A program made the position numbers and the translations under genes. Shown in pieces: positions 35,900 through 47,580 of a stretch of 64,000 nt of DNA. Source of the stretch: Albifimbria verrucaria. Taxonomy: Eukaryota; Ascomycota; Sordariomycetes; Hypocreales; Stachybotryaceae. Location: positions 3,038,001-3,102,000 of the forward strand of contig JAHREC010000045.1 of assembly GCA_020081605.1 (NCBI GenBank). Reading direction: 5' to 3'. The first letter of the stretch is position 1; the number at the start of each line of letters is the position of its first letter. A model generated the notes under the pieces. The model made no database searches. It saw only the letters and a program-made list of their open reading frames with translations, and was not told the origin of the DNA.

Positions 35900-36520
35900 A
35901 TGTCTAAAATCGCACTGATCACAGGCAGTACCCGAGTCCCTAGTGTGGGAGGTGACATAGCGGGTTGGGTTCACGATGTACTTAAATCACGCCCATCCGA
36001 CGATTTAGAGATTGAGCCAGTCGCCATTGCTGATTACAATCTTCCTGTTTACGATGAGCCTGTTATGCCTGCAATGGTTCCCTCCATGCAACAGTTCACC
36101 AAAGAGCATTCTAAGAGATGGAGCGAGAAAATTGCGTCTTTCCAAGGATACATCTTTGTCATCCCTGAGTACAATTACGGTCTTGCCGGTGGTACCAAGA
36201 ACGCCATAGATTATTTGTATAATGAATGGCCTGGAAAGCCCGTCGTCATTGTCAGCTACGGAACGAAAGGTGGAAGCAGAGCAAATGCGCAACTAAGCGA
36301 CAGCCTGGAGCTGGTTATGAGAATGAGGGTAGCTCCCACTAAAGTCCTTCTACCTTTCTCACCAGGCGCGGACGTGGTTTCTGCTATTACCGAGGGTGTA
36401 TTGGGCGAAGAATCACGGAAGGCGTGGACAGAAACCGGCAAGAACAAAGAAATTCTTAAGGCTTTCGAGGAGGTTAAAGAAATACTGTCGCAACCGAAAG
36501 TGCAACCGTCTAAAGAGTAG
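35900..36520 (+). CDS. NADPH-dependent FMN reductase (flavodoxin-like)
   Basis: Flavodoxin-fold quinone/FMN reductase of the NADPH-dependent FMN reductase family. The start [15 protein letters not shown] at 35900 places the GSTR phosphate-binding loop correctly; an in-frame Met 51 bases upstream adds an unlikely leader. [20 protein letters not shown] and [12 protein letters not shown] are the FMN-contacting loops. About 206 residues, usual length, single exon and intact frame. Cytosolic; likely supplies reduced flavin or reduces quinones. It has no clear partner in the neighbourhood. Confidence 0.88.
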   Translation: MSKIALITGSTRVPSVGGDIAGWVHDVLKSRPSDDLEIEPVAIADYNLPVYDEPVMPAMVPSMQQFTKEHSKRWSEKIASFQGYIFVIPEYNYGLAGGTKNAIDYLYNEWPGKPVVIVSYGTKGGSRANAQLSDSLELVMRMRVAPTKVLLPFSPGADVVSAITEGVLGEESRKAWTETGKNKEILKAFEEVKEILSQPKVQPSKE

Positions 36521-37755
36521 ACGGTGAAATCTCATAGGCAATGAGCAGTTGGAATCCAAGACTTTTGCATGAATAGCTTAGTTCATTTCGGTAATCATCT
36601 TTTCAGCAAAGATTCATGAAAGGCGGCTGAATAATTACTCATATAACTAGACTATATTCAATTGATTTATGCAATATATGAAGTTATAGCTTATCCATCT
36701 ACCAACTACGACTTTCATATGACCCCTGCTTAAATTGCAATCAGAATCAGCAATATATGGCAGCTTCAGAGAACATAGCTTAAGGTTTCATTAACGAATT
36801 AGTTTCCATTGCTTCAGAGTGAATTAATGTTTCTCGTTTCTACTTCATAACATATATTAGTCTAGGACATCGACTTGTCGAGACAGGGTAGGGCTTGAAA
36901 AGCTTGAAGCTTTAGGCACGACAAAGGGAGATCTGCCTGAGTTTCTTTATTGGAGATCTGTTTGTGATAATCCTCAAGGCTACATATAATCTCGTTTCTT
37001 TATGAACTGATAGGGTGACCAAGAATTGTAGAGTGTTCACATGCCTTCTGACTAGTCAATTACGCATCTTGCCTCCCTGGCGAGCTGTGTTGTACTCTTG
37101 TCTCTTTAACTCAAGAATACACTTTCCTTTCTGACCTCATACTTGTCTATGCTACTTTTGCTATTTTTATTGAAGCGTTGCGAGAGATATTAGTCCCAAA
37201 GATGTTGAACCAGTGTTTGCCTGCCCTCCACCATCACACTGATCACCTAGCACCACACAACATTCACGGCACCACATTTCTGTCAGCAAAACTCACTCTT
37301 TACCATTTTATCATGGAATCTAGTTACAATTGGTATGGTTTGTGAATCTAGAATGGGCGCCCGTTTCTGCTTTGATCTAACCACTCATGCCACATCTGAG
37401 AGCCTACAGAGAATGTTGCAACTTGGAAGCATGATTATTTGAGATATACTCAATAAGCACGCGTTTCAAATCAACTGCATCAGGTTCAACGTTTTACCAA
37501 AGTAGACCCAAAAACATTGTTGTTGTGGTCTGAGCTATTGCATGTGGTCAAGCACAGGGCTTCCATCGAACACAGTATAGCGGATCTCTCATATTACAGC
37601 ACAATGGAGAAGGGCTCACAGCTAATAAAAGCTCACAGAAACATCTTTTAAAGATTGCAATATATTGAAAGCACAAAGTCATTGTGCTTCATAACCCCTA
37701 AAGTAGTTCGTAGATTGAAAGTGAAAAATCATATTTCTTACAGTGTCTTAAATGA
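36521..37755. other. Convergent intergenic region
   Basis: About 1.2 kb of AT-rich sequence between the 3' ends of the FMN reductase and the GH62 gene. Nothing recognised. Confidence 0.4.
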
Positions 37756-39066
37756 TCATACACACTGAGAGTACCCTGTGAATACATGGTTAGAGAGATT
37801 CAACGGCTAATGGTTCATTAATCTGTTGGTAGAACTTACATTCGTTAGAAGCCTTGCAGGAACCCGATTGACAGCACGTGGGGCCGCTCCATCCATTACC
37901 TCCGCACTAAAAGTTGCATGGTCAGTCAAAGGGCTCGAAATCCAAGTAAAGAGTGATATGTTTGACGGTTAAGAAGACACATAATATAGAACCACATATT
38001 TAAAAAGTCTTACTTGGCCGTAAAGGGTAGCGCAAGTGCCGCCTGTGGGCTGGGTAGGGGCTGAGAAACGGAACTAGCTGGGGAGGGTTGGTACCGGAAG
38101 CTCCCTGGAGAGTCAAGAGGCCAGGGCGGTAGGGTAATTTGCCATAGTCACCACCAGAGTTGGGGCTTCGCCCTTGGTAAAGAAGCTGGAGGTTGCACGC
38201 GTCGATGAGATTGCGCTGATCAGGGTCGGTTCGGAGTAGTTCGCCATGGCTAATATCATTGGTCCAGGATGCGCCGCTGTTAGCCTTTCCTGCAAACGGA
38301 TTGCTCTCAGTAGCAGCATTAGGAGTCCATGAACCACCAAGGCTGGTGGCGGTGAAAGAGCGGAAATAACGCCCTTGCGCACCGATAGCCTCAACTATCA
38401 TCAAGTATTTGTTCTGGCCCTGAACGGTATAAACCTGGACAGCCTCAAAGAGGTTGTTGGTAGAATCGCTGAGCACTACAGTAGAGGCAGAGCCGAAGCT
38501 GCCTGGGAAGTTGCCAATTGGCATGCTGGCGCGGTAGATCTTGCCATTATCTCCTGCGAAAAAGAGATACATGTTCTGGCTATCACCAATGACCGCCTGG
38601 TCAATAGGACCCGTGCCGGACCCAGAGATGCTTCCAGTGAAGAGAGTCTGGGCTGTTGACCAGCCGTTGGCGTTTGTAGGGTTCGAAGAGGTTTTGTAAG
38701 AGAAAGCTGTGGGTCCCCATTGATAGGCAAGAACCCAAACGTTCTTAGGTCGGAAGAAAAGAGTGAGGGTGCCACGGTGCCTTGGTTCATCTTCGTCTGT
38801 GATACGGAGCCCATCTGAGACCAGTCAGAAAACAGGCCAAAGTTCATCGAGCCCCAGTTCGACTGATCATGGGTGGTCGCATAAACGAGATGCTGGCCGT
38901 TATAGGGTGCAACGGTGAAATCCTTGAGAGAAACCCATCCATTGCCTTTGGGCTCGGCGAGTGCACCGGAAGACCTCCAACGGTAGCTTGATGGAAGGGC
39001 ACAGTTTTGAGCCAGAACGGAGGCCGACGAGGCCAGAAGGATGGCGCCTGTCTCGAGGAGTCTCAT
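37756..39066 (-). CDS. Secreted GH62 alpha-L-arabinofuranosidase with C-terminal CBM1
   Basis: Removes arabinose side chains from arabinoxylan. Signal peptide [19 protein letters not shown]. The five-bladed GH62 domain shows [20 protein letters not shown] (catalytic base Asp), APTLFFFRPK-like then [34 protein letters not shown] (acid Glu) and [20 protein letters not shown] short Ser/Pro/Thr linker leads to CBM1. The CBM1 is spread over three exons: 39066-38014 ending GTCATLYGQ, 37906-37840 ([12 protein letters not shown]) and 37775-37756 (WYSQCV, stop), with introns of 107 and 64 nt. One-base losses are inferred at A4 38757-38760, G4 38080-38083 and about 38064-38068. Confidence 0.88.
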
Positions 39067-41559
39067 TATGGGTTCTTGGTATCAGAGAGAGATTACTTGA
39101 AGAACACTGGAGATGATTTAGCAAGTTCAATGAGCGGGAGGGTCGTCTGTTTATAAACTAATATAAATGCGCTGGTGCATCACCAGGTTACAATACTCGC
39201 TACCTAGACGCTACCTTGGCCAGGTCCATGAACACAGTTTTAGTGTGGCTATGAATACCGACAGGGACGGTTTTTCCGAGTCTTCTCCCGTCTCCAATAG
39301 AACCAATTTACCTGATTCTTCCATCAATATCAAGGAGTCCAAAGGATGATATGCATCGTGAATACCTAGTCGGTACAGCTCAACGGAGTAACGAAGTCCG
39401 TATTACAGGGGTATCCGGGAGTTGAGTTGGCTGAAACCCTGGAGTCCCGTGTGCGACTTGCTTGTACTGGCAGATCTGCAATTGCCTAGGTACGGAAATA
39501 AAAGAATCTCCACTTGTGCAGTCCCCTCCGTTCTTTGCATAACTCCCCAGATTATGACAACTGAGGGTGAGCACTTGACGTACGCTTTTCCACTACGGTG
39601 TTTGATCTAGAATTGCCCCGCCAATCTAAAAGCTGCCATGGGACCAGCCTAGTCCTCGCATGGAACGGAACCGGCACCACTAGGGCAGTGGCTAAAAGGT
39701 CCGGGACAAAGCAGATTGGACCGGCTACAAATTTGTTGATGCGACTTGCCAGGGGTAGTGGAACGCATGGTCGATTTTTCCGACCAGTTGGTCGAGCGAG
39801 AGAAACCTCGACGACAGTTGGGAATATGGCACTCAAAAGCAGGAATGATGCACTTTGCAATTCATGAGCAGGCGCTATATGGAAATTTCGTGGATCGCGC
39901 AGTGATAAAACTTTCAACAATAGAAAATATGACAATACCACTTGAAGGTTATGTGACCATTCTGCCAGTCTTGAACCCTTTGTCAGCAATCTAACTTAGT
40001 ACTTGATAAGTGCAATCAATACCATCTAATTCCACTCCCTCAAATTGCAGTCGTAGCAGCATATAAGACTACCGAATCTTAAAGTGCCCCCATGATCACT
40101 GCATTGGCATATCTTATCTTAGATCTATATCGGCCAAGGTCTTGGAAATATTGGCATCGTGAGGTGAATGTATGGCAATGCTGCCAAGTAATAACTGATG
40201 CAGCCAAGCCTCGCAATCGACTAATGGTTGTGGATCCTAAATGATGTAAAGTGGTAAGTCTGGATGAGGAAGAAGGCGGAAATCGGAGGCTCAGAAGGTG
40301 ACGAAGTTGCTATGTTTCCTGCCAAGGAGCTACAAACTGAAAGGATTAGCTGGGCTGAATGTCAAATACACGAAGGTCAACATAAACTTATCATCAAGCC
40401 TAAATGCCCTTCTCAATCATGTGCTTGAGACTCAAAAGGTTATTTTAGCCTTTCAAGTACTGGTTGTAATGTCACTGACAATATGTTACGACGTTGAATA
40501 TGAGTTTGCTGTCTCCCCCAGAGGATTGAGCTCATCATAATTGAGGCAAAATGGGGTAAGCAGGTGTGGACTGATTCGAACCAGTAGGGCCCATGGAAAA
40601 TAAAAGCCTACAAATTGAGCTGGCGGAAGACAAATGCATCTGTTTTACAAATTTCATTTCAGGAAAGCATGGATAGCAGATAATTGGAGCAGACTTACAA
40701 GTTACGAGCTAAACTACGTAGCAGCAGAAGACCCACACAGATGGGCAGTATATTGTAAATAGTAACCTGCAACCCAGTCTACTTAGCAGTTGATACGGTA
40801 CAACTACTATATGAACTCTCATCATACCCCTGGAAGGTGACAAGAGATGCTTTAGTCAGCTCATATTAAATATATTAAGCTTCAAGTCATCTTAGTCTTA
40901 CAGAGTACAGCGCATGCTACCTGTTGACTATTATGATGTAGCCAACAGGGCTATTAATCCTCAGATTTAAACCAGGCTTTTAATTTCTTGCTCTAGCTTT
41001 GATATCCATGAAGGTTTGTTATGCTACTAAACTTCTAATCCAAATGTAAGAGTCATAATATTCGCAAAAGTTCTGTGAAGGCTCTTGATCCGATATATTT
41101 GTGGCTTTTATTCTTCGGCTGCATTGCCTTAGAACACCCTTCACGGCATATTTGCTGACGGTCCTTGGCTGATATTCAACAGCTAGGAAGAATACCATAA
41201 GGAAATTGCACTTGTCTATGAAGGCCATCTCAGGCTCAAAGACCTTCTTAGTGGCATGTACTACACAAAGGCAATTTACGATCAAGTTATTATAGAAATT
41301 AATACCATCTCGTCAGCAAGGCCTCCCACATAATTGCTACATTGGACTTTCAATGATATCACAATGGTTCACGCCAAGGTACAGCCAGACTACAGAAAGG
41401 ATATGTTTCAGCTACATATAAATTACCTTCTACGAGGCAGAATCCTTCAATAGCACAGAAAAAGACACATATATATAACAGGTTTCAAACCACCATTCGC
41501 TTTCAAATATTGGAGAAAAGCTTCAGACACCAGGTATAGCCGCGCAAATATTTCCGGGG
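39067..41559. other. 2.5-kb intergenic region
   Basis: GH62 promoter at the left end. ORFs up to 145 codons (for example 39552-39989 minus) show no domain. AT-rich after 40000. No gene supported. Confidence 0.4.
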
Positions 41560-41960
41560 TTTGCAGTATGACTGGAGGCTATGATGTTGTTCTGCTGCTA
41601 GAAGATGCGAAGTAAGCATCCAAATCGTCCGGGGCTCGCATGCACACCAGTGATTCCGCCGAAGAAAGGATACCCAATTGAGATCCCAGATCGAGGGAAT
41701 GAAATGCGAGTAACATGGCAGCTTCAAAACTAACCTCGTTATTCTTCTCATCAATAAAGGCAATTCCAACCAAATTGAAGCGTATACCAGCAGCCTAGTA
41801 GTTACCAGCCCGAGTAAGAAGTTCAGGATGTCTCTATGGCTCAATACAAGCAATACAGAGCAAGCGAGTCCGAGGATCAGGTGTAACACATGGTGGCGCT
41901 GGAGAGCCAACTATGGTAGCCGAGTGCGCCAGCAGTAAAAGCCAGGATCATTGATGCTTA
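41560..41960 (-). other. Possible gene fragment of unknown family
   Basis: On the minus strand one frame reads AAGIRFNLVGIAFIDEKN and continues to LLAFHSLDLGSQLGILSS and DDLDAYFASSSSRTTS before a stop near 41580. Upstream, another frame reads LLAHSATIVGSPAPPCVTPD. Composition looks coding rather than random. I do not recognise the family, see no start, and the intervening sequence has stops. Either a relic or one exon of a frameshifted gene. Confidence 0.3.
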
Positions 41961-43087
41961 CATCGACAGTTGTGCTAATTGTATATCGATGTAGGAGCTC
42001 AATATCAGAATACGTTAGAATATGTCAACCAAGGACCTAGTGTGTTCCGATTCAACTGATAGAGGGTCCTCTAAACATGCTAGGCGCAATTTGGAATTGA
42101 AGTTTTTGCTCTTCCAAAGTGATTAAGACAATTTCTGACCTTCAATAAGAAGTGTCAGATATGCTCGTATTATATCGAGGAGGGATAAAGTGAAGGCTAT
42201 GCGGGTAAGAGTCTGCTTTTGTGCGGCTTGAAGAAGTCGCTGAAGTTCCGGTACAAGGCTACATGATAGTTCCCTTTCAATGCATTTGACGCGCTCTGTT
42301 GCAGTCTCATCGCATTGGATTTTGGGTTCCTTGCAGTTTTGGCATCTAAGTCAAGAGTTGCTGTGGGGTCTTTTTGCCTGGTAGTATCCACGAAGTTCAA
42401 CTAAAGATCCCAGTTAAGGTAGTCGAGACATCAGTAAGTACTCGAGCGGAAAACAAGAGTCCCTGGAGTGTCCAGCGCGATACGGGATATGGAACAAATT
42501 GGATTTTGGTATTAAATCATATCTTAATCTCACTTGAGCAAGCGTATGACAAAACACTAACACCTATTCTGAAATTTGATATCAGCAGAGTATCAGTGCA
42601 AGAAGGCCAGACATTACAATATTTTATGTCCGGTTGGTCATAATGCTAGATTGAATGTACTTCGTTATCTCCTCCCACCCGGATATTAATCGACTCTTGG
42701 AAGGATTTGACATGCTCGCGGAGATAACTTTAGACCGTGGAGAAAGGAAATAAGATAAAATAAAAATAAAGTTATAGCTACTAAATTAACAAATAATAAA
42801 CCAAACCGTTTACACAGTTAGCTCTGTTTTGCCTGATCTTCACCTGACCACCGGCAGAAACGAGCTCAGTTCGATTTCGTGTATGTCACTATCCATTTAT
42901 ATCATAAAAGAACCAAATCCAGTACCCCATTGGTGTAAAGGAATGTGAACTGCAGGCTTTAATTACATGTGATTCTCCGCGAAACCTTTGAGAACGAAGT
43001 GAAGAGAGGTAACGGTAAAAGAAGAGCAGACATCCCATAAGAGACAAGTTGTTATACATTGACTACCGCATTGAAGACAATTAAGTC
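41961..43087. other. Intergenic, AT-rich
   Basis: ORFs of 67-89 codons on both strands at about 42197-42643 were inspected and show nothing recognisable. Low-complexity AT sequence at about 42740-42800. Confidence 0.35.
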
Positions 43088-43330
43088 TTAGAATTGAGTA
43101 AAACAAGTGGGGTAATATAATCCCTCCGCCTGCGGTAACCCACTTGCTTAGTGCCAAGTGGTATCTCGACTTCCAAGTCTTCTTCGCAGATTGTGCAATA
43201 AGGACATGAGTAGACAGCCACACATTCTCCACAACAAGACCCAGCGATTCTAAAGCTCCTACGGAGTTGAGATTGTCCTACAATTTTCATGATCCAGTTC
43301 GAGAAAGTTTCAAGAATGTCGAGCACAAGG
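43088..43330 (-). pseudogene. PLAC8-like cysteine-rich domain fragment
   Basis: The minus-strand frame contains LRRSFRIAGSCCGECVAVYS followed by CPYCTICEEDLEVE. This matches the C-terminal half of the PLAC8 (DUF614) family, where a GS-C-C-x-x-C ... C-x-x-C-x(4)-E-x-E arrangement follows an Arg-rich helix. The N-terminal half with its CxxxCxxYG signature was not found upstream in any frame, and no start is evident, so it is called a remnant. PLAC8 proteins act in metal tolerance and organ-size control in plants; the fungal role is unknown. Confidence 0.45.
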
Positions 43331-43394
43331 GGCCAACAGAGCTTTAATCAATTCCTTTGGCTAGCAGCTGTATTGACATTATGCGTGGCCCTGA

Positions 43395-43957
43395 ATCTAC
43401 CAAGCAAGAACTGATACATGTGAACGCACTTTACACACCGACAGTTCTGTGGAATCGTTTGGTTATGGTCCTACTATTAACGAAACACTCATGCGCAATG
43501 ATCCAATGGCTCTACTCCGATATGGCAAGCTTGACAGATCTGTTAGGGTCATGGGTGGTCACAGTATGAATAAGAACTCGGCTTCGCCCCATCCGTGACA
43601 ACGATGAAGCCTATAGAACCTTTCAAGTGAGCTGCTGCTCATTACTACGGCGCCCGTCATTGATTACTTAAACAGCGTATGGGTATGTTCTCACCGATAG
43701 CTATGGGCGTCAAGGCACCGATTTCCTCTTTGTTTTCTACAATGCTGAAACCTCCCCAATTGATGAGACTATACCTCTCCTCTGCAGGAGTACATTTTAA
43801 ATTTTGCTTATCTGGATTCCCTGGAAAGCAGTACGAGCAGGTTACTCTCCTTCAGCTATGGGTTTGATGGAGCCGATGTCCGCATTGATTCTGCTGGCAC
43901 AATGGAGAACGTTGAACCAGCTGCGAGTGAAAGGTTTGTATGAATGGTAATTGAACC
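43395..43957 (+). pseudogene. Possible GH18 chitinase relic
   Basis: Plus-strand pieces read SFGYGPTINETLMRND and VRVMGGHSMN, where GH18 enzymes carry a GGW-type strand. After a good acceptor (CTCTGCAG near 43790) comes LLSFSYGFDGADVRIDSAG. The GFDGADVRID stretch sits where GH18 has the DGxDxDxE catalytic motif, but here the acidic residues are altered (the Glu position is Asp). Stops separate the pieces. A decayed family-18 gene is the best explanation; an unrelated coding remnant remains possible. Confidence 0.33.
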
Positions 43958-45115
43958 TATACAGGTAGATAATTCCAGAATAGGAGCTAATAAAGTCTTT
44001 CATTTTGGACTTCCAGAGACGGAGGTTATGCATGTTGTCTTTGTCTTTAGGAAAGAGGCAAACAACATAGAACTGGTCTCATACGAACAAACATTTATGT
44101 GAATTTTCTTTTTCTTTCTTCTTTTTCTTTTTGTCCTTTTCAACATTCCTTAGTGCCTATATGTTGCAATTGCCGTACCAATATGACAAAAGTAAGGTTT
44201 ATTGCCCGGATCGTGTCATTCAGGTGCTTCACATCGCAAGACTTGTTTAGGCCGTTCTTCATTCCGAATCTAGATGATATGAAGGTCTAGTAAAGTGGCC
44301 GACATAGATGTACCAGAATTTGATATGGTGACACAATGCTACATTTAGCACAGCAATCGAGTCCACCGGGCTCATGAAGTTGTTCAATGCACTAAGGCGT
44401 TGTCAGGGCTTCTACCTATTCTGTTGCTTACCAGTCTCATGGAGATTAATGCAACCCTGCTCCCAAATTCTCACTAATATTGTGTGGCATGGGACAGACC
44501 GGTCGGTAAGGCTACGGTACTTGGATATACCCAGTGCCAAGGATGAAGTAACCCAAGAAGATAATAGCTGGTGATGATATGAAATATCCCAAGCCACAGC
44601 TGGACAATGCCTGGCTTGCATTGTTAGTCCAAGCACATTTTAATTACCCTGAGCTCAGATGACCAACTGGGCTGCCTTCGCTCACACAATTGGTGCGCTT
44701 CTGGATCTCCGCACGATTTCGCTCGTGATTAGGTAAAGACCTTTTCCCTCGCGAATTCCCCACGTTACGGGGTTTGGGACTAGAGAACCAACCTCCACAA
44801 GCTAGTCAACCATCTCCAAAAATCCATCATAGTTGACCAATTCGCGGGGACAGGGCAAGCGTGGCTGGATGCTTGGGGAAAACGTTAGATAGGACAGGGG
44901 GCCTCAGGTAAACTTGTGCGAACATTTGGCAAAGCGGATAGATTCGGAGTACGAAGTTATGGTCAGGCTAAGATCGCAACTCTAATAATGATTCAAGGTT
45001 GGGGAGAACATGGTGGAGTCTGCAATTCCCCTGCATATAAATACTGCATGCATCCTAGGATCATGATCGAGGCTTCCGGTTAGTGGAAAGCATCAGTCAT
45101 TGCAACAAGATCACA
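43958..45115. other. Intergenic; promoter of the GH93 gene
   Basis: T/C-rich tract at about 44104-44140 and short ORFs without domains. The promoter of the GH93 gene is at the right end. Nothing else seen. Confidence 0.4.
45036..45043 (+). promoter_or_regulatory. TATA box of the GH93 gene
   Basis: TATAAATA lies 73 bases upstream of the ATG at 45116, in a normal position for a fungal core promoter. Confidence 0.6.
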
Positions 45116-46350
45116 ATGCATCTCAAAACACTTTTTCTGTTTGTGTCAGCAATAGGGTCGGCTGTTGCTCTTGAGACGTTTGATCGCCGTGTCGTCTTTG
45201 AGCCACCATCTGATGCGAATTGGACGGACCCCGTGTTTTGTACGCCAGAACGGTGCAACTGGAGGATGGCCGCCTACTTGCAACATGGGAAAACTACTCT
45301 CCCGAGCCTCCGCTGGTTCACTACCCCATTGTTGAATCTACCGATGGCGGAGTCTCGTGGGAGGAAGTTGGGCAGGTTCATGATCAGGTGAATGGCTGGG
45401 GTATGCGCTATCAGCCTTTCTTGTATGAACTCCGGCAAAAGATTGGCAAATACGAGGCCGGTACTATTCTTTGCGCGGGAAATTCGATCCCAACCGATTT
45501 AAGCAAGACCAAGATTGATGTTTATGCTTCAACCGACAAGGGCCGTAGCTGGAGCTTTGTTTCGAGTGTTGTTGAGGGCGGTGTCGCTCTACCCAACAAT
45601 GAGGAGACCCTGTGTGGGAGCCAGAAATTCTGTGAGTCATTGCACACACTAGTGATAGAGCTGCAGCCGAGTAAACATAATACTGACTTAGCTTGTAGGG
45701 TCTACCAAGATACCCTGATCATTTACTTTGCCGACCAGCGCGACGAACCCACTGGACAGTCTCTCAGCCACAAGGAGACGAAAGACCTTATCAACTGGAG
45801 CGAGACCATCAGCGATGTTGCCTATCCAGATGACTACTTCAAGCGACCTGGCATGCCTGTAGTTACTCAATTGCCTAATGGTGATTACATCTACGTCTAT
45901 GAGTATGGCGGTACCACTATAACCCCCAATTACCGTTTCCCGATATACTATCGCATTGCTGCCGACCCTAGACGATTTTCCGAGGCACCAGAATTTTATA
46001 TCAATGCTACCAACACTGATATTTTACCAAACAACAGTCCCTTTGTGGTCTGGTCGCCCGTTGGTGGTAAAGATGGCAGCATCATTGTCAGCAGCAACCT
46101 CAAGTATGTATATATCAACCGTCGTCTAGGTGACCCAGATGCTTGGGTTGCATACGACGTTCCCGAGGAGGGCGCCTATACACGCACTCTTCGTATCATG
46201 GAAGAGGATCCTGATTATATGCTAATCATGGGGGCCGGTGTTCTGCCGCCAAGCAAAACGAACAAGGTCACTGTTAGCATGGTTCGGCTCTCGGAGCTAC
46301 TGAGGAAACCCGTTGGCGGATGCAAAAGGCGTAGGCAAATCGCTCTTTGA
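45116..46350 (+). CDS. Secreted GH93 exo-alpha-1,5-L-arabinanase
   Basis: Six-bladed sialidase-like enzyme of GH93 that releases arabinobiose from arabinan. Signal peptide MHLKTLFLFVSAIGSAVA. VLYARTVQLEDGRLLATWEN and SPEPPLVHYPIVEST form the first blade; Asp-box-like YASTDKGRSWSFVS follows. Downstream are IIYFADQRDE, RPGMPVVTQLPNGDYIYVYE and NNSPFVVWSPVGGKDGSIIV, characteristic of the family. A 67-nt intron lies at 45632-45698, joining EPEIL to VYQDTLIIYF. One-base losses are inferred at C4 45229-45232 and CCC 45608-45610. The substrate is pectic arabinan or arabinan side chains, so it complements the nearby GH62. Confidence 0.86.
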
Positions 46351-47379
46351 AGCATGGATGACAGTCTCAATACATCAACAATGTCGACAACTGTAAAGGT
46401 AGCCGGAATAAGTAACTGTATAAATCTAGCATAGTTTCCCCAAATTTCTAGTCCGGAGATGGATAACTCACGTTCCAATTGTCAGTATTTCTATCATATG
46501 GACCAATTGGATGATCAATTGATGTAGCTGACGAAGATGTATCCGGTGATTAGTGGGGCTTAACTCATGCGTGGTTATACCTATTAAGTTGTTTGATAAG
46601 TCAATCTGAGATCCAAGGATGACAATTGCTCCATGTGTGTCTCGGAGAAGCATACGTACAGAAGTGAATTTCATGAAGCACCAATAGCCGCTGGCTATGT
46701 GGAGATCACCTCAATCAATGCATTAGCGTGGGCACTTTGTCCAACTTGTGCAAGTCAGCCAATACTCATGCATGGCTCAACCAACAATGCTGCAACTTGG
46801 TGGGAACTTTAGATGAAGTTGTGTAGTTCAACCAACACTGTAGATATTTAATGTAACATCCAGGGGTTCGATTGGCCAACGGGCCAACGCTTCACGGCGA
46901 CGGGCCGTAGTCCCCTGTCAGTTGCCACTGTAGGTCACACGTTGGCCTCTCCTGCAATAACAGTTGCAGGATATAGTGATACACCTTATCAATCGAATTG
47001 ACAAGACCAATTAAAGGGTAATCCTCTTACGTACACCCATGAATGATGAGCTTCCAAGGATTCCTGAATCCCATTTTGGCAGGCACACGGAGGGATCCAT
47101 CAACAAGTTGGTAGGAAAGTGAGCGGGGTCGAGCGGGAAGTATGTTGTTGGCACCGCGTGTGGTAGGAGCAGGACGCATCATTGGTCCATGTGTGGTATC
47201 ACTGTAATAGAGCTGGCTGTACATGGCCAGGCGGGATGTTGGGGATGAAGAAAAAGTATAAAGGCATGCCAATGCCTCCCAGTTTATGCTGCATCAAACA
47301 AAGAGCAGGATTGATCACAGCACTGAAATCATTATCTGACCCCTTTCAATCTTGAACTTCCCAGTTCTCAGTAACAATC
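46351..47379. other. Intergenic; promoter of the small secreted protein
   Basis: No gene recognised. TATAAA at 47257-47262 is 118 bases upstream of the next start and is a plausible core promoter. Otherwise nothing seen. Confidence 0.45.
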
Positions 47380-47580
47380 ATGTACTTCTCACGTGCTCTC
47401 GTTATTATGGGCTTTGTTGCCGCTGCTCAAGCTTGCACACCTGGGTGGTTCCAGTGCCAGAATCAGAATAGCACCATCTACACCTGCAATGGGTCTGGTC
47501 AGTGGCAGCTATCTGCCAGGTGCGGTGGTAATCGCTGTTGCACCCAAACCTCTCCTCAAGTTGCTCACTGTGTCTGCTAA
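47380..47580 (+). CDS. Small secreted cysteine-rich protein (8 Cys)
   Basis: Sixty-six codons, intact. The signal peptide MYFSRALVIMGFVAAAQA is followed by a 48-residue mature part that starts at Cys. The eight cysteines are spaced C-x6-C-x9-C-x11-C-x4-CC-x9-C-x-C, enough for four disulfides; landmarks are CTPGWFQC, GQWQLSARCGG and CC. Size, secretion and Cys density are those of fungal effectors and antimicrobial or chitin-binding-like mini-proteins, and a CTPGxxQC start occurs in several fungal small secreted proteins. No function is assigned. It stands alone with its own promoter. Confidence 0.72.
   Translation: MYFSRALVIMGFVAAAQACTPGWFQCQNQNSTIYTCNGSGQWQLSARCGGNRCCTQTSPQVAHCVC

Noticed and set aside
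39552..39989. 145-codon minus-strand ORF
   Set aside because: No domain or start context; judged chance.
40570..40600. GATTCGAACC sequence resembling a tRNA T-loop
   Set aside because: The flanking bases do not form the 5-bp T-stem, and no D-arm, anticodon arm or acceptor stem could be built on either strand.
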